A DNA stretch of 46,584 nt from an uncultured Oscillospiraceae bacterium (GCA_947631865.1 CANRNF010000016.1:1-46584), one strand, 5' to 3'. Shown: positions 5,279 through 14,756, numbered from the stretch's first letter. Translations and numbers: made by a program. The notes: generated by a model not told the origin, from the sequence alone.

Positions 5279-6649
5279 ATGTGGACTGTGGGCGCGGATA
5301 TCACCCGGGAGGAGTATCTGCATCTTCTGGACACGGCGAAACTGCTGGACCGGGAACAGGCCTATCTGCTGGTGAAGGTGATGGCTACCACCGGCGTGTC
5401 TGTCCTGGGCCTGCCGAGGCTGACAGTGGAAGCCGTCCAAGACGGAGAACTGAAAGTAGAACATGACGTCGTGCCGCTGGCAGCCGGCCTGCGGGATGAG
5501 CTCACGGCCTATGCGGAGTGGAAGAATATCCAAACAGGGCCGGTGTTCTCCTCTAGCAGCGGGAAGCCTTACAACTCGACACAGGTATCCAGATTCCTGT
5601 ATGACCTGTGCCGCTCGGCGGGACTGGAGGAAGAAAAGTGCCGTCCAAGCGCGCTGAGGAAACTGTATCGGACCACGAAGGTGAAGATAGAGGCCAGGGC
5701 TGCCGACATGGTGGAACAGATCATGAACCAGCAGGCAGATGCCGAGCGTCTCCCTGTTTTGCCAAAGGTTCATGAAAAAACGTTTCCGGCGCAAAAGACT
5801 GCCGGAACGGAAGGTAAGCCGGAAGAGAGCGGCGTTCCATGGTCTGCGCCCGATGACCCCGGCGTTCTGATGACCCACGAGGATATTGATGGGTACATGA
5901 TCATCCTGCGCGCCAAAGGGCGCACAGCGGCTACCCGTCAGTACGGAAGCATCCTGAGGCAGCTCTACAATGACCTGCCGGAGGACAAATGCATCCGCAG
6001 GGGGACCCTGGCCCGATGGGTCGAATTGCTGCAGGAAAAAGGCTATGCACCCAACACGATCAACAGTTTCGCCATCGTGGCGAATGGGTTTCTGGACTAT
6101 ATCGGCCATCGGGAGTATCAGCTTTCGGACCTGCCAAAGCAGGAGAAGAATCCTCAGCCGGAGCTGACCCGGAGTGAGTACCTGCAGCTGCTGCAGGCGG
6201 CGAAGCGGCTGGACAGGGAGCGGGAGTACCTGATGGTGAAGTTATTTGCCTCATGCGACCTGCCGGTGCAGCAGCTTGGGAAGGTAACGGTGGAGGCAGC
6301 CCGTGCCGGCAGTCTGACAGTGGAATCCAGCGGCACACGAAGCGTACTGCATTTGCCTGGATGCCTGTGTCGGGAGCTTTTGTCATACGCGGAGCGGGAG
6401 GGCGTCGGCACCGGACCAATCTTTCTGTCTAACCGGGACAAGGCTATGTGCCGCGCCAGCGTTGTGAAGTCCATCACAAGACTGAGCGAGGAGGCGGGAG
6501 TGCCCAGCGTGAAGGGAAACCCCGCATGTCTGCGCCGGCTGTTTCGTAGCACACAGGCGGCGGTGGAGGCCAGCTTTGCGGTCTTTGTGGAGCAGGCAAT
6601 GGACAGGCAGGCGGAGCAGGAGCAGCTCATAGCAGGCTGGGAGGTATAA
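5279..6649 (+). CDS. Degenerate tandem tyrosine-recombinase-like protein (no active site)
   Basis: 456 residues from the ATG at 5279, chosen because AAGGAG lies 10 bases upstream and an earlier in-frame ATG lies inside the invertible segment. It contains two recombinase-type catalytic domains (about residues 7-155 and 288-440) separated by a SAM-like core-binding domain (about 195-280, with TRQYGSILRQLYNDLP and YAPNTINSF). Neither catalytic domain keeps the active site: GTGIRVSE of the neighbour becomes TTGVSVLG and SCDLPVQQ, HNLRH becomes SALRK and ACLRR, and no C-terminal LGHSS or Tyr box is present. It can still plausibly bind recombinase-type sites or the intact enzyme. As first gene behind the switch it may modulate inversion or silence related loci; that role is inferred. 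Confidence 0.7.
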   Translation: MWTVGADITREEYLHLLDTAKLLDREQAYLLVKVMATTGVSVLGLPRLTVEAVQDGELKVEHDVVPLAAGLRDELTAYAEWKNIQTGPVFSSSSGKPYNSTQVSRFLYDLCRSAGLEEEKCRPSALRKLYRTTKVKIEARAADMVEQIMNQQADAERLPVLPKVHEKTFPAQKTAGTEGKPEESGVPWSAPDDPGVLMTHEDIDGYMIILRAKGRTAATRQYGSILRQLYNDLPEDKCIRRGTLARWVELLQEKGYAPNTINSFAIVANGFLDYIGHREYQLSDLPKQEKNPQPELTRSEYLQLLQAAKRLDREREYLMVKLFASCDLPVQQLGKVTVEAARAGSLTVESSGTRSVLHLPGCLCRELLSYAEREGVGTGPIFLSNRDKAMCRASVVKSITRLSEEAGVPSVKGNPACLRRLFRSTQAAVEASFAVFVEQAMDRQAEQEQLIAGWEV

Positions 6650-6651
6650 GG

Positions 6652-7215
6652 ATGCAGGAGATACCGCGTAGTCAAAAACTGATACAGCGTCATCCAGTTA
6701 GACAGGCCCCCGAGGAGCCCGCGTTTATCCCGGAACCGGCGCCGAAGGAACTCACCCGGGACCAGTACATCGAGCTTTTGAAGATGGCGAGGAAGATGCG
6801 CAAGGTGCTGGCATATCTCGCTATGCGGGCCTTCGTCAGCACGGGCATTCAGCAGCAGGAGCTTCTGGTACTGACGGTGGAGGAGGTCAAGACCGGCGAG
6901 ATCCGGACGGAGGATAGGACCATCCGTCTGCCGGACAGCCTGCGGGAGGAGCTTTTGGCCTACGCCCGGCGCAATGGCGTCTCCAGCGGAGCGATATTTG
7001 TAAACAAGACCGGTGTGCCCACGAGTGTGATAACGGTCCGGGAACAGATTAGGGATGTGAGCCGGGCTGCAGGTATTGACGACAGCGCGACAAGCGCACG
7101 GGCGCTGCAGAACCTGTACAAGACCACCCGGGCGGAATTGATGGCCGAGACTGTGCAGCGGCTCATGAAGGAACTGCTGGACGAAGAGCAGGCGGAACAC
7201 GGGTGGGAGAATTGA
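6652..7215 (+). CDS. Second degenerate recombinase-like protein, catalytic domain only
   Basis: 187 residues, starting 2 bases after the previous stop. It resembles the two catalytic-like domains of the gene before it: LTRDQYIELLKMARKM, LTVEEVKTGEI, LLAYARRNGVSSGAIFVNK. The catalytic Arg position reads STGIQQQE, the HxLRH box reads ARALQNL, and no nucleophilic Tyr box remains. The N-terminal 35 residues are proline-rich and unlike a core-binding domain. Conservation of the fold without the active site in two successive genes suggests a regulatory or decoy role, not decay, since both frames are fully open. Confidence 0.65.
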   Translation: MQEIPRSQKLIQRHPVRQAPEEPAFIPEPAPKELTRDQYIELLKMARKMRKVLAYLAMRAFVSTGIQQQELLVLTVEEVKTGEIRTEDRTIRLPDSLREELLAYARRNGVSSGAIFVNKTGVPTSVITVREQIRDVSRAAGIDDSATSARALQNLYKTTRAELMAETVQRLMKELLDEEQAEHGWEN

Positions 7216-8331
7216 GTGAAGGTCGTCGTCAACGCATTGCAGTATAAGCCGAACAACTCGGGGATCGGGGTGATGATCCGGGAGCTGTTCGGGCCATATA
7301 CGCATATCACGGCGCGCAAGTGCCAAGTGGTGCTTTCCAAGGATTCGCCGGCGTTCCCGGCAAAGGAGGGCACGGAGCTCATCCGCTCCCCCTGGGACAA
7401 CGGCCAGGGCCTGCGGCGGATGTTCTTTCAGAGCTTTCAGATGGGCCGGTGGTACTGCCATGACGCGGTGCTATTGACCACGGACTCCAAGACGCCGTTT
7501 TTCCTGCCGAAGAGCTGCGTACTTGTCCCGCTGGTGACGGATCTGGCAGTATACCGGCTGCCGGAGGCATATCAGCGGTCACGGGTGCTGTGGTGGCGGC
7601 TGCAATACAGGTATATACGCCGGCGGGCGGACTCTTACCTCGCCATCTCTGAGTTTACGAAACGGGAGATGACGGAGATACTGGGCATCCCTGCGGAGCG
7701 CATCCACGTTGTCCCCTGCGCTTGCTCGGAGGAGATGCGGCGGGTGGAAGATCCGACGACGCTTGCCGCGGTGCGGGAGAAGTACCATCTCCCGGAGCGG
7801 TACGTGCTGTTCGTAGGGAACAGCAACCCGCGAAAGAATCTGAGACGGATGATACAGGCCTTCGACCGGATGAAGGAACGGACGGGCCTTGTCCATCAGC
7901 TCATCATCGCGGGGGAGCAGGGCTGGCGTTTCGACAGGGAAAAGGCCGTGGAGGGCGTGAAGCACCGGGAGGACGTGCGGTTCATCGGGTTCGTACCGGA
8001 TGAGGACATGCCGGCGCTGTATTCCGGCGCTGAACTGCTTGTATTCACCACGCTGTATGAAGGTTTCGGTGTGCCGGTATTGGAGGCACAGCGGTGCGGA
8101 GTGCCGGTGGTGACCAGCAGCGTATCCGCCCTGCCGGAGACGGCGGGAGACGGGGCCGTCTACGCTGAGCCCTATGACGTGGAGAGCATAGCGGGGGCCA
8201 TGCGGTCCGTGCTGGAGGACAAAGCCCTGGCCGCGGAGCTTGTACGCAAGGGCTATGCCAACGCTAAACGTTTTTCCTGGCAGGCGTCGGCGGAGAAACT
8301 GAACGAAGTGATAGAGAGGCAGATCGTGTAG
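7216..8331 (+). CDS. GT4-family glycosyltransferase
   Basis: 371 residues, starting with GTG directly after the preceding stop. GT-B fold of family GT4: an N-terminal acceptor half, then LFVGNSNPRKNLRRMIQAF at the start of the nucleotide-sugar half, FIGFVPDEDMPALYSGA, and the E-x7-E type motif in YEGFGVPVLEAQ. The RKN-type pattern is frequent in mannosyl/rhamnosyl transferases of O-antigen clusters. It is expected to act on the cytoplasmic face, adding a sugar from an NDP donor to the lipid-linked glycan. Donor and acceptor cannot be told from sequence; GDP-activated sugars made by the same operon are candidates. Confidence 0.85.
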   Translation: MKVVVNALQYKPNNSGIGVMIRELFGPYTHITARKCQVVLSKDSPAFPAKEGTELIRSPWDNGQGLRRMFFQSFQMGRWYCHDAVLLTTDSKTPFFLPKSCVLVPLVTDLAVYRLPEAYQRSRVLWWRLQYRYIRRRADSYLAISEFTKREMTEILGIPAERIHVVPCACSEEMRRVEDPTTLAAVREKYHLPERYVLFVGNSNPRKNLRRMIQAFDRMKERTGLVHQLIIAGEQGWRFDREKAVEGVKHREDVRFIGFVPDEDMPALYSGAELLVFTTLYEGFGVPVLEAQRCGVPVVTSSVSALPETAGDGAVYAEPYDVESIAGAMRSVLEDKALAAELVRKGYANAKRFSWQASAEKLNEVIERQIV

Positions 8332-9432
8332 ATGCGGGTAGCGCTGGAATTGCAGCCCTGCTGCGGGCCGCGCACGGGGATAGGGAACTATACATATGAG
8401 CTCGCCCGCCGTCTGGCGTCAGGCCCTGAAATCACTTATCAGGGGAATGTCTTCAACTACCGGGGACGGGTCGATACCGCAGACGCGCTGGCGGGGGTCG
8501 ACATGGACATTCGGGAAAACCGCTCCATGCAGTACGGCGTGTACCGGCGGATATGGAGGTTTGTTCCCCTTCGCTATGAGAGTCTGTTTCCTCCGGCAGA
8601 CGTGACGCACTTTTTTAACTACATCGTGCCGCCCCGGATAGATGGGACCGTCGTCACGACGATTCACGACATGACCTATCTGCGCTATCCGGAGACGGTG
8701 AACAGGTCGAATCTGCGCCGCATCCGGGAGGGCATCGCCTACAGCGTGGAGAGGAGCAGCCTGATCGTCACCAGTTCCCAATTCTCCAAAGGGGAGATCG
8801 TGGAGCTTTTGAAGGTACCGGCGGAGCGCATAGCTGTTGTTCCGGCTGCTGCGTCCGTTAACGATGAGTGGATGAAGGAGACTCCCGTCACAGGGCCATA
8901 TATCCTCTATGTGGGAGCCATCGAGCCACGGAAGAATCTTCAAAGGCTTTTGAAGGCGTTTGAACTGTTGAAGCGCGAGGCGGGGGTACCCCACAAGCTG
9001 GTGCTGGCAGGCGGCCGGGGCTGGAAATGCGAGGATATATACCGGACGGCGGAAAGCATATATGGTTCGCAGGACGTGCTCTTTCGGGGCCATGTCCCGG
9101 AGGCGGAGAAAAATGCTTTGTACGCCAGCGCGGCGGCGTTCGTATTCCCATCGCTGTATGAGGGCTTCGGGATACCACCGCTGGAGGCCATGCACTGGGG
9201 GACACCGGTGGTGTGCTCCAATGCCGCGTCTTTGCCGGAGGTAGCGGGCAACGCGGCCTGCTATGTGGACCCGCTGTCCGTGGAGAGCATCGCGGAGGGG
9301 ATATGGCGGGTGCTCAGCGATGAGGACTATGCGGAAAAACTGCGGGAACAGGGAAGGAAACGGACGCGGTGCTTTTCATGGGACCGGTCCGCGGAGCTGC
9401 TGCACGGCATTTATTGCTCTTTTTTACGATGA
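8332..9432 (+). CDS. GT4-family glycosyltransferase, mannosyltransferase-like
   Basis: 366 residues; the ATG follows the previous stop codon without a gap. The N-terminus has the [14 protein letters not shown] motif common in GDP-mannose-type GT4 enzymes such as WbdA/WbaZ-like O-antigen mannosyltransferases. The C-terminal half shows [36 protein letters not shown] and [15 protein letters not shown] with the two conserved glutamates. It overlaps in design with the preceding GT4 but is clearly diverged. Because the operon makes a GDP-heptose derivative, a GDP-sugar donor is plausible but not shown. Confidence 0.85.
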   Translation: MRVALELQPCCGPRTGIGNYTYELARRLASGPEITYQGNVFNYRGRVDTADALAGVDMDIRENRSMQYGVYRRIWRFVPLRYESLFPPADVTHFFNYIVPPRIDGTVVTTIHDMTYLRYPETVNRSNLRRIREGIAYSVERSSLIVTSSQFSKGEIVELLKVPAERIAVVPAAASVNDEWMKETPVTGPYILYVGAIEPRKNLQRLLKAFELLKREAGVPHKLVLAGGRGWKCEDIYRTAESIYGSQDVLFRGHVPEAEKNALYASAAAFVFPSLYEGFGIPPLEAMHWGTPVVCSNAASLPEVAGNAACYVDPLSVESIAEGIWRVLSDEDYAEKLREQGRKRTRCFSWDRSAELLHGIYCSFLR

Positions 9433-9457
9433 AGCGGACCCCGGGGAGGTCAGTCTG

Positions 9458-10525
9458 ATGAGAGTCATACAGGTGTTGAGCAGCTTGGGCTACGGGGACG
9501 CGATAGGGTATCACGCAGTCGCCATGAAACACATCCTGCAAAAAGCCGGCTATTCCACGCAGATATACGCCCAGAGCATAGACGACCGTTATCCGCGTGA
9601 TACGGCGAAACTTTTGTTTTGCATGGGGAGACTGCGGAAGGATGATGTGCTGATCTATCATCTGTCGGACGGATCGCCTTTAAATATGCGGCTGAAAAAA
9701 TGGAAGTGCCGCAAGATATTGATGTACCACAACATTACGCCGCCGCACTTCTTCACACCATATGACGCACAGCTCGCTGCGGCGACCAAAAATGGACTGG
9801 ACCAAGTGAGACAGCTTTCCGGCGATGTGGAGCGCTGCGTGGTTTTTTCGGAGTTCAGCAAACGCGACCTTGTCTCCATGGGCTACAGCGAAGACAGGAT
9901 ATGGATTATGCCTTCCTGCCTGATCCCCTTTGAGGACTATGCCGCGCCGCCGGATCAGGACACGCTTCGGCAGTATAGCGATGGATGGACAAATATCCTC
10001 TTTGTTGGGCGGCTGGCGCCAAACAAAAAACAAGAGGACGTGATTCGCGCCTTTGCCTATTACAAGAGATTCATCGACAAACGCTCGCGCTTGATCCTGG
10101 CCGGAGCGTCGTCTGTCGCTGATTATACAGAGGCACTCCGGGTGTATATGGAAGAACTGGGTGTCTCCGACGTGATATTTCCGGGACACATCAGCATTGC
10201 GCAGCTTATCGCGTTATACAGAAGAGCCGACGTTTTCCTGTGTATGAGCGAGCATGAGGGGTTTTGTGTGCCGCTTGTGGAGGCTATGCACTTTGATGTG
10301 CCGATCATTGCGTACCGAGCGCCGGCCGTGCCGGAAACTCTTGGCGGGAGCGGCGTCCTGCTGGATGAGAAGGACCCGCGCCTGATCAGCGCCTGGATCA
10401 AACGCCTGACTACTGATGCTGTCGTGCGGGAACGGGTGCTTGCGGGACAGGGGATGAGACTGAACGACTTCCAGCCGCAGAATGTGGAGAAGGCGCTGGT
10501 GGCATATATGAAGGAGATCGCATAG
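9458..10525 (+). CDS. GT4-family glycosyltransferase
   Basis: 355 residues beginning MRVIQVLSSL at 9458. This start is selected because GGGGAGG stands upstream and the sequence matches the N-terminus of the related gene at 19249 (MRVIQLIDAL). Conserved pieces include HNITPPHFF, LFVGRLAPNKKQEDVIRAF, FPGHISIAQLIALYRRADVF and MSEHEGFCVPLVEAM. It is a paralogue of the 19249 gene, so the two may add the same or related sugars at different positions. The preceding 25-base gap holds only the binding site. Confidence 0.85.
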   Translation: MRVIQVLSSLGYGDAIGYHAVAMKHILQKAGYSTQIYAQSIDDRYPRDTAKLLFCMGRLRKDDVLIYHLSDGSPLNMRLKKWKCRKILMYHNITPPHFFTPYDAQLAAATKNGLDQVRQLSGDVERCVVFSEFSKRDLVSMGYSEDRIWIMPSCLIPFEDYAAPPDQDTLRQYSDGWTNILFVGRLAPNKKQEDVIRAFAYYKRFIDKRSRLILAGASSVADYTEALRVYMEELGVSDVIFPGHISIAQLIALYRRADVFLCMSEHEGFCVPLVEAMHFDVPIIAYRAPAVPETLGGSGVLLDEKDPRLISAWIKRLTTDAVVRERVLAGQGMRLNDFQPQNVEKALVAYMKEIA

Positions 10526-10534
10526 GGGACGGCA

Positions 10535-10972
10535 GTGAACGAGATAACTTCTGATGTCAATAAGATCACGGGAGAGCTGAAAGCTGAGATCACAGCAAAA
10601 GATGACCTTGAGACCATTCCTTCCTTCGAGCAGGTGATCTTTGGCGACCCTGCCAGCACTGCTGCGGAGCTTGCTTCCCTGCGGAGAGAGATCAATTCGC
10701 TCCGGGAGAGGGAGATTCACTTTTTCCGGGAGATCGATTCGCACCATAAAGTCCTTACGCCGGCCATTATATTCATCAAACGAGTGATCCGTAAGCTGGG
10801 GAGATTCATGATCGAACCCATCGTAAACGAGATCAACAATTACCACATACACGTCATTCGCGCGCTGGACCACACGTTGAACTTGCTGGATCAGATAAGC
10901 GCCCATGCCGGTATGACTGAGCCAAAAGCGCAGGGACCTGAGAGGCAGGAAGAAAAGGAAAGAGACACATGA
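10535..10972 (+). CDS. Small coiled-coil protein of unknown function
   Basis: 145 residues from a GTG start. The middle (about 40-75) is a predicted coiled coil, LASLRREINSLREREIHFFREI. It is followed by an amphipathic basic region FIKRVIRKLGRFMIEPIVNEI and further heptad-like residues, with a charged C-terminal tail. The basic segment resembles the KRVFRKFMNSFITFQLDFN part of the coiled-coil protein at 17852, so both may attach to the membrane or to the same partner. It overlaps the heptose kinase gene by ATGA. Coiled-coil proteins in ABC-exported O-antigen systems can act as scaffolds or chain-length rulers; that role here is a guess. Confidence 0.6.
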   Translation: MNEITSDVNKITGELKAEITAKDDLETIPSFEQVIFGDPASTAAELASLRREINSLREREIHFFREIDSHHKVLTPAIIFIKRVIRKLGRFMIEPIVNEINNYHIHVIRALDHTLNLLDQISAHAGMTEPKAQGPERQEEKERDT

Positions 10973-11982
10973 TCATCACACAGACGCCGTTTCGTATGTC
11001 GTTTTTTGGCGGCGGGACGGACGTGGAGGAGTTTTTCAGAGAATACGGAGGGGCGGTCATCTCCACGACCTTCGATAAGTATTGCTACGTGACAGTGCGG
11101 CATCTGCCGCCGTTTTTCGAGTATTCCACGGACATCACCTACTCAAAGTCGGAGCGGGTGAGGGCGGTGGAGGATATAGAGCATCCGGCGATCCGCAACG
11201 CCATGCAGATGCTGGACATGCACGAGCTGCGGCTTACATACGACGCGGACCTGCCGGCCCGGTCCGGGCTGGGTACCAGCAGCTCCTTCGCGGTGGGGAT
11301 GCTGAACGCGTTCTACGCGCTGAAAGGGAAGTACGCGGGCAAGAAAAAGCTGGCGGATGACGCCATCTATTTGGAGCGGACGCTGTGCGGAGAGGCCGGG
11401 GGCTGGCAGGACCAGATCGCGGCGGCGTACGGCGGGCTGAACCGGATCGAGTTCCGGGAGGACGGATATGAGGTGCTGCCCATCGTGATCTCTCCGGAGC
11501 GAAAGCGGCTGCTCAACGAAAACCTCATGCTGTTCTTCACGGGCTTTACCCGGTTCTCCTCGGACATCCAGAAGGCGAACGGCGGGGCGAAGGGAGATAA
11601 GATCGCGAAGCTGAAGGATATGTACGCGCTGGTGGACGAGGCGGAAAAGGTGCTCACCAACAAGTACGCCGATATGGACGACTTCGGCAGGCTGCTGCAT
11701 CAGACTTGGGAGCTTAAGCGGGGAACAGGGAAAGCGGTATCCACCGGGGAGGTGGACATGCTCTATGAAAGGGGCATGAAAGCCGGAGCGCTGGGAGGCA
11801 AGCTGCTGGGCGCCGGAGGCGGTGGATTTCTGCTGTTCTATGTGCAGCCGGAGCGACAGGCGGCTGTCATGGAGGCTATGAGAGATCTTCTGTATATCCC
11901 GTTCCAGTTCGAGACCGGGGGCAGCCAGGTGGTCCACTACGCGCCGGAGGAATACGTGAGGCGGGAGCGGGTCGCGGGATGA
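10969..11982 (+). CDS. hddA: D-glycero-alpha-D-manno-heptose 7-phosphate kinase
   Basis: 337 residues of the GHMP kinase superfamily. The N-terminus ITQTPFRMSFFGGGTD is typical of HddA; the phosphate-binding motif is RSGLGTSSSFAVGML and the C-terminal motif LGAGGGGFLLFY. It phosphorylates D-glycero-D-manno-heptose 7-phosphate at C1 to give the alpha-1,7-bisphosphate. It sits directly upstream of the HddC-GmhB fusion and GmhA, completing the four activities for GDP-D-glycero-alpha-D-manno-heptose. Start and stop overlap both neighbours by ATGA, so the group is translationally coupled. Confidence 0.88.
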   Translation: MIITQTPFRMSFFGGGTDVEEFFREYGGAVISTTFDKYCYVTVRHLPPFFEYSTDITYSKSERVRAVEDIEHPAIRNAMQMLDMHELRLTYDADLPARSGLGTSSSFAVGMLNAFYALKGKYAGKKKLADDAIYLERTLCGEAGGWQDQIAAAYGGLNRIEFREDGYEVLPIVISPERKRLLNENLMLFFTGFTRFSSDIQKANGGAKGDKIAKLKDMYALVDEAEKVLTNKYADMDDFGRLLHQTWELKRGTGKAVSTGEVDMLYERGMKAGALGGKLLGAGGGGFLLFYVQPERQAAVMEAMRDLLYIPFQFETGGSQVVHYAPEEYVRRERVAG

Positions 11983-13268
11983 AGACGGTGATCATGGCCG
12001 GAGGCATGGGCACGCGCATCGCGGAGATAGCCCGGGACATCCCTAAGCCCATGCTGCCGGTGGCGGGCATGCCGGTGCTGGAGCATGAGATAAACTGCCT
12101 GCGGGACCAGGGTTTCCGGGACATCATCCTCACGGTGGGGCACCTGGGCCAGGTGATCGTGGACTACTTTGGGGACGGCCACGGCATATCCCCGGCTACG
12201 GGAGAGCCCTTTGGGGTGAGCATTGAATACTACTTCGAGCGGGAACCTCTGGGCAACGCGGGAGCGCTGCTGCGGCTGCGGGACAAGCTCACGGAGGACT
12301 TCTTTCTTCTCAACGGGGACGCCATGTTCTGCGTCGACTTTGAGCGGATGGCGGCGTTTCACCGGGGACACGGGGGTCTGGCGACGCTGCTGACCCATCC
12401 CAACGACCACCCCTATGACAGCGGCCTCATCGTTACGGATGGGGACAGGCGGGTCACGGGGTGGCTGACGAAGGAGGACCCGCGTCCGACTTGGTACAAG
12501 AACCGGGTGAACGCCGGCGTCCATATCCTGTCGCCGAAGCTGCTGGAACGGGACTTTGATACGGTTAAAGTGGACCTGGACCGGCAGATATTGAAGCTGC
12601 TGGCGGGGACGGGGGCCATGTATGCCTATGACAGCCCGGAGTACGTGAAGGACATGGGCACGCCGGAGCGGTACGGCCAGGTGTGCCGGGATTTTGACAG
12701 CGGCCTCATAGAGGGGAAGAGCCTGCGGAACCGCCAGAAAGCGGTGTTCCTGGACCGGGACGGGACGCTGAACAAGTATGTGGGCTTTCTGCGGGACATA
12801 GACGAGCTTGAGCTGCTGCCGGGCGTATCGGAGGCGGTGCGGGCCATCGACCGGAGCGGATATCTGGCGGTGGTGGCGACGAACCAGCCGGTGATCGCCC
12901 GGGGCGAGGTGACGGTGCCGCAGCTGGAAGAGATACACGCGAAACTGGAGACGCTGCTGGGCGCGGAGGGCGCCTATCTGGACGGCATCTACTACTGCCC
13001 CCACCATCCACACAAGGGGTATGAGGGAGAGGTCCCGGAGCTGAAGATAGAGTGCGATTGCCGGAAGCCGAAGCCGGGGCTGTTGCTGCGGGCGGCGGAA
13101 GAGCTGAACATAGACCTCGCCCGGTCCTGGATGGTGGGCGACGGCGAAGCGGATATGTTGGCCGGGAAGGCGGCGGGGTGCCGCACGGCGCTCATAGGCG
13201 AAGGGAACTTCGGTCAGGATGTGTCCGTGGGGAGCCTGCTGGAATTTACGAAGGGATATTTGAAGTGA
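11979..13268 (+). CDS. Fused heptose-1-phosphate guanylyltransferase / heptose-bisphosphate phosphatase
   Basis: 429 residues combining two enzymes that are usually separate. Residues 1-235 form a sugar-nucleotidyltransferase (IMAGGMGTRIAE, PKPMLPV, LLNGDAMF) like HddC, which makes GDP-D-glycero-alpha-D-manno-heptose. Residues 250-429 form a HAD phosphatase like GmhB (VFLDRDGTLN, VVATNQP, CDCRKPKPG, MVGDGEADM) with a Cys/His-rich loop YYCPHHPHKG as in GmhB. The order in the pathway is GmhA, HddA, GmhB, HddC, so the fusion channels its last two steps. No internal ribosome site or frame break separates the halves. Confidence 0.88.
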   Translation: MKTVIMAGGMGTRIAEIARDIPKPMLPVAGMPVLEHEINCLRDQGFRDIILTVGHLGQVIVDYFGDGHGISPATGEPFGVSIEYYFEREPLGNAGALLRLRDKLTEDFFLLNGDAMFCVDFERMAAFHRGHGGLATLLTHPNDHPYDSGLIVTDGDRRVTGWLTKEDPRPTWYKNRVNAGVHILSPKLLERDFDTVKVDLDRQILKLLAGTGAMYAYDSPEYVKDMGTPERYGQVCRDFDSGLIEGKSLRNRQKAVFLDRDGTLNKYVGFLRDIDELELLPGVSEAVRAIDRSGYLAVVATNQPVIARGEVTVPQLEEIHAKLETLLGAEGAYLDGIYYCPHHPHKGYEGEVPELKIECDCRKPKPGLLLRAAEELNIDLARSWMVGDGEADMLAGKAAGCRTALIGEGNFGQDVSVGSLLEFTKGYLK

Positions 13269-13269
13269 T

Positions 13270-13914
13270 ATGAGGGCATTGGATGGGCTGCTTACGCGGC
13301 ATCCGGAGCTGAAGCCGATACAAGAGGATATCGTGGCGGCGTACCGGCTGATAGAGGAGGCCTATAGCCGGGGCGGGAAGCTGCTGATCGCAGGCAACGG
13401 CGGGTCGGCGGCGGACGCGGAGCACATCGCCGGGGAGCTGATGAAGCGGTTTCGAAGCCCCCGGCCGGTGAGCCCAACCTTTGCGGAAAAGCTCATATCT
13501 GTGGATGCGGAACGGGGCGCGAAGCTGGCGAAGAACCTGGAGCGGAGCCTGACGGCGATACCGCTGGTGGCCCATGAGGCGCTGACGACGGCGTACATAA
13601 ACGACGTGGACGGGCTGGGGGTATTTGCCCAGCAGCTCTTCGGCTACGGCCGGGCGGGAGATGTATTTCTGGGCATCTCCACCTCGGGAAACAGCGAGAA
13701 CATCCTGAACGCGGCGGTGGCGGCGAAGGCGATGGACATTCGTATCGTTGGTCTTACAGGCGCGTCCGGCGGAAAGCTGGCGGAGCTGGCGGACGTGACG
13801 GTATGCGCACCGGCGGAGGAGACATATCTCATCCAGGAGCTGCACCTGCCCATCTACCACTGCTGGTGCATGATGCTGGAAGAGCGTTTTTTCGGGGAGG
13901 GTGAGCCGGCATGA
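13270..13914 (+). CDS. gmhA: Sedoheptulose 7-phosphate isomerase
   Basis: 214 residues, SIS-domain isomerase. GNGGSAADAEHIAGEL at about 50-65 and ISTSGNSENIL at about 133-143 are the GmhA phosphosugar-binding motifs, and HLPIYHCWCMMLEE near the end carries a conserved active-site type His. It converts sedoheptulose 7-phosphate to D-glycero-D-manno-heptose 7-phosphate, the first step of the heptose branch. It follows the HddC-GmhB fusion by one base and overlaps the next gene by ATGA. Confidence 0.9.
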   Translation: MRALDGLLTRHPELKPIQEDIVAAYRLIEEAYSRGGKLLIAGNGGSAADAEHIAGELMKRFRSPRPVSPTFAEKLISVDAERGAKLAKNLERSLTAIPLVAHEALTTAYINDVDGLGVFAQQLFGYGRAGDVFLGISTSGNSENILNAAVAAKAMDIRIVGLTGASGGKLAELADVTVCAPAEETYLIQELHLPIYHCWCMMLEERFFGEGEPA

Positions 13915-14756
13915 AGGTGGCATTGGTGGGAAGTACGGGCTATATCGCCGGGTTCCTCCTGAAGAAGTTTGAGAGCGAGGGCTGGCAGACCCTGCCCATA
14001 GGGAGAAGGGAACCGGCGGAGGCAACCCTGCATCTGGAAGAGGCAGAGCGTTTCGACTACGGGACATTGGATGGCGTGGACGCGGTGGTGTTCACGGCGG
14101 CGGTGTCCGGCCCGGACAAGTGTGCCAACGAGTTCGAGGCGTGCTGGAAAATCAACGTAGAGGGGACCAGGCGCTTTATCCAAGAGGCCATGGCGCGGGG
14201 GTGCCGGGTGCTGTTTTTCTCCAGCGACGCGGTGTTCGGGGACGTGCCGGGCGTGGTGTATACGGAGGATTCCGAGACCCTGGCTGCCACGCCCTACGGC
14301 CGGATGAAGAAAGCCGTGGAGGACGCGTTCCGGGGCCAGCCGCTGTTTAAAGCCATCCGCCTGCCCTATGTGGTGTCGGCAAAAGACCGGTTCGTGTCCG
14401 GCTGTCTGGCGGCCATGGAAAGCGGGGAGGAAACGGAGGCATTTCACCCCTTTTACCGCAGCTGCGTGGTGGTGAGCGACGTGGCGGACGCGGTGGCATG
14501 GCTGCTGAAGAACTGGGAGACATACGATCCCACAGTGCTGAACGTGGCGGGACGGGAACTGGTGAGCCGGGTGCGTATCGCGGACGAGCTGAACCGCGTC
14601 TTTGACGGAAGACTGAAGTATCGGATCGTGGACCCCGGGGCGGCCTTTTTCCAAAACCGACCCCGGATAACGGAGATGCGAAGTTTGTATTTGGAGAAGC
14701 TGGGTATCGTGAGCGATGCGGGCTTCAGTGAAAAAATAAGGAGAGAGCTGACATGA
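13911..14756 (+). CDS. NAD(P)-dependent SDR, likely GDP-4-keto-6-deoxyheptose reductase
   Basis: 281 residues. Rossmann motif GSTGYIAG at the N-terminus, SSDAVFG for the catalytic Ser/Thr region and YGRMK for the Tyr-x3-Lys pair. The layout resembles RmlD/GDP-sugar reductases. It lies between the GDP-heptose biosynthesis genes and a 4,6-dehydratase, matching the DmhA/DmhB arrangement in which a dehydratase and a reductase convert GDP-manno-heptose to GDP-6-deoxy-manno-heptose. The 4-keto reductase role is inferred from position; an epimerase role is not excluded. Confidence 0.65.
   Translation: MKVALVGSTGYIAGFLLKKFESEGWQTLPIGRREPAEATLHLEEAERFDYGTLDGVDAVVFTAAVSGPDKCANEFEACWKINVEGTRRFIQEAMARGCRVLFFSSDAVFGDVPGVVYTEDSETLAATPYGRMKKAVEDAFRGQPLFKAIRLPYVVSAKDRFVSGCLAAMESGEETEAFHPFYRSCVVVSDVADAVAWLLKNWETYDPTVLNVAGRELVSRVRIADELNRVFDGRLKYRIVDPGAAFFQNRPRITEMRSLYLEKLGIVSDAGFSEKIRRELT

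Noticed and set aside
5093-6109. A 338-codon minus-strand frame crossing the invertible segment
   Set aside because: It runs antisense to the degenerate recombinase gene and would be broken by inversion. No ribosome site or family resemblance.
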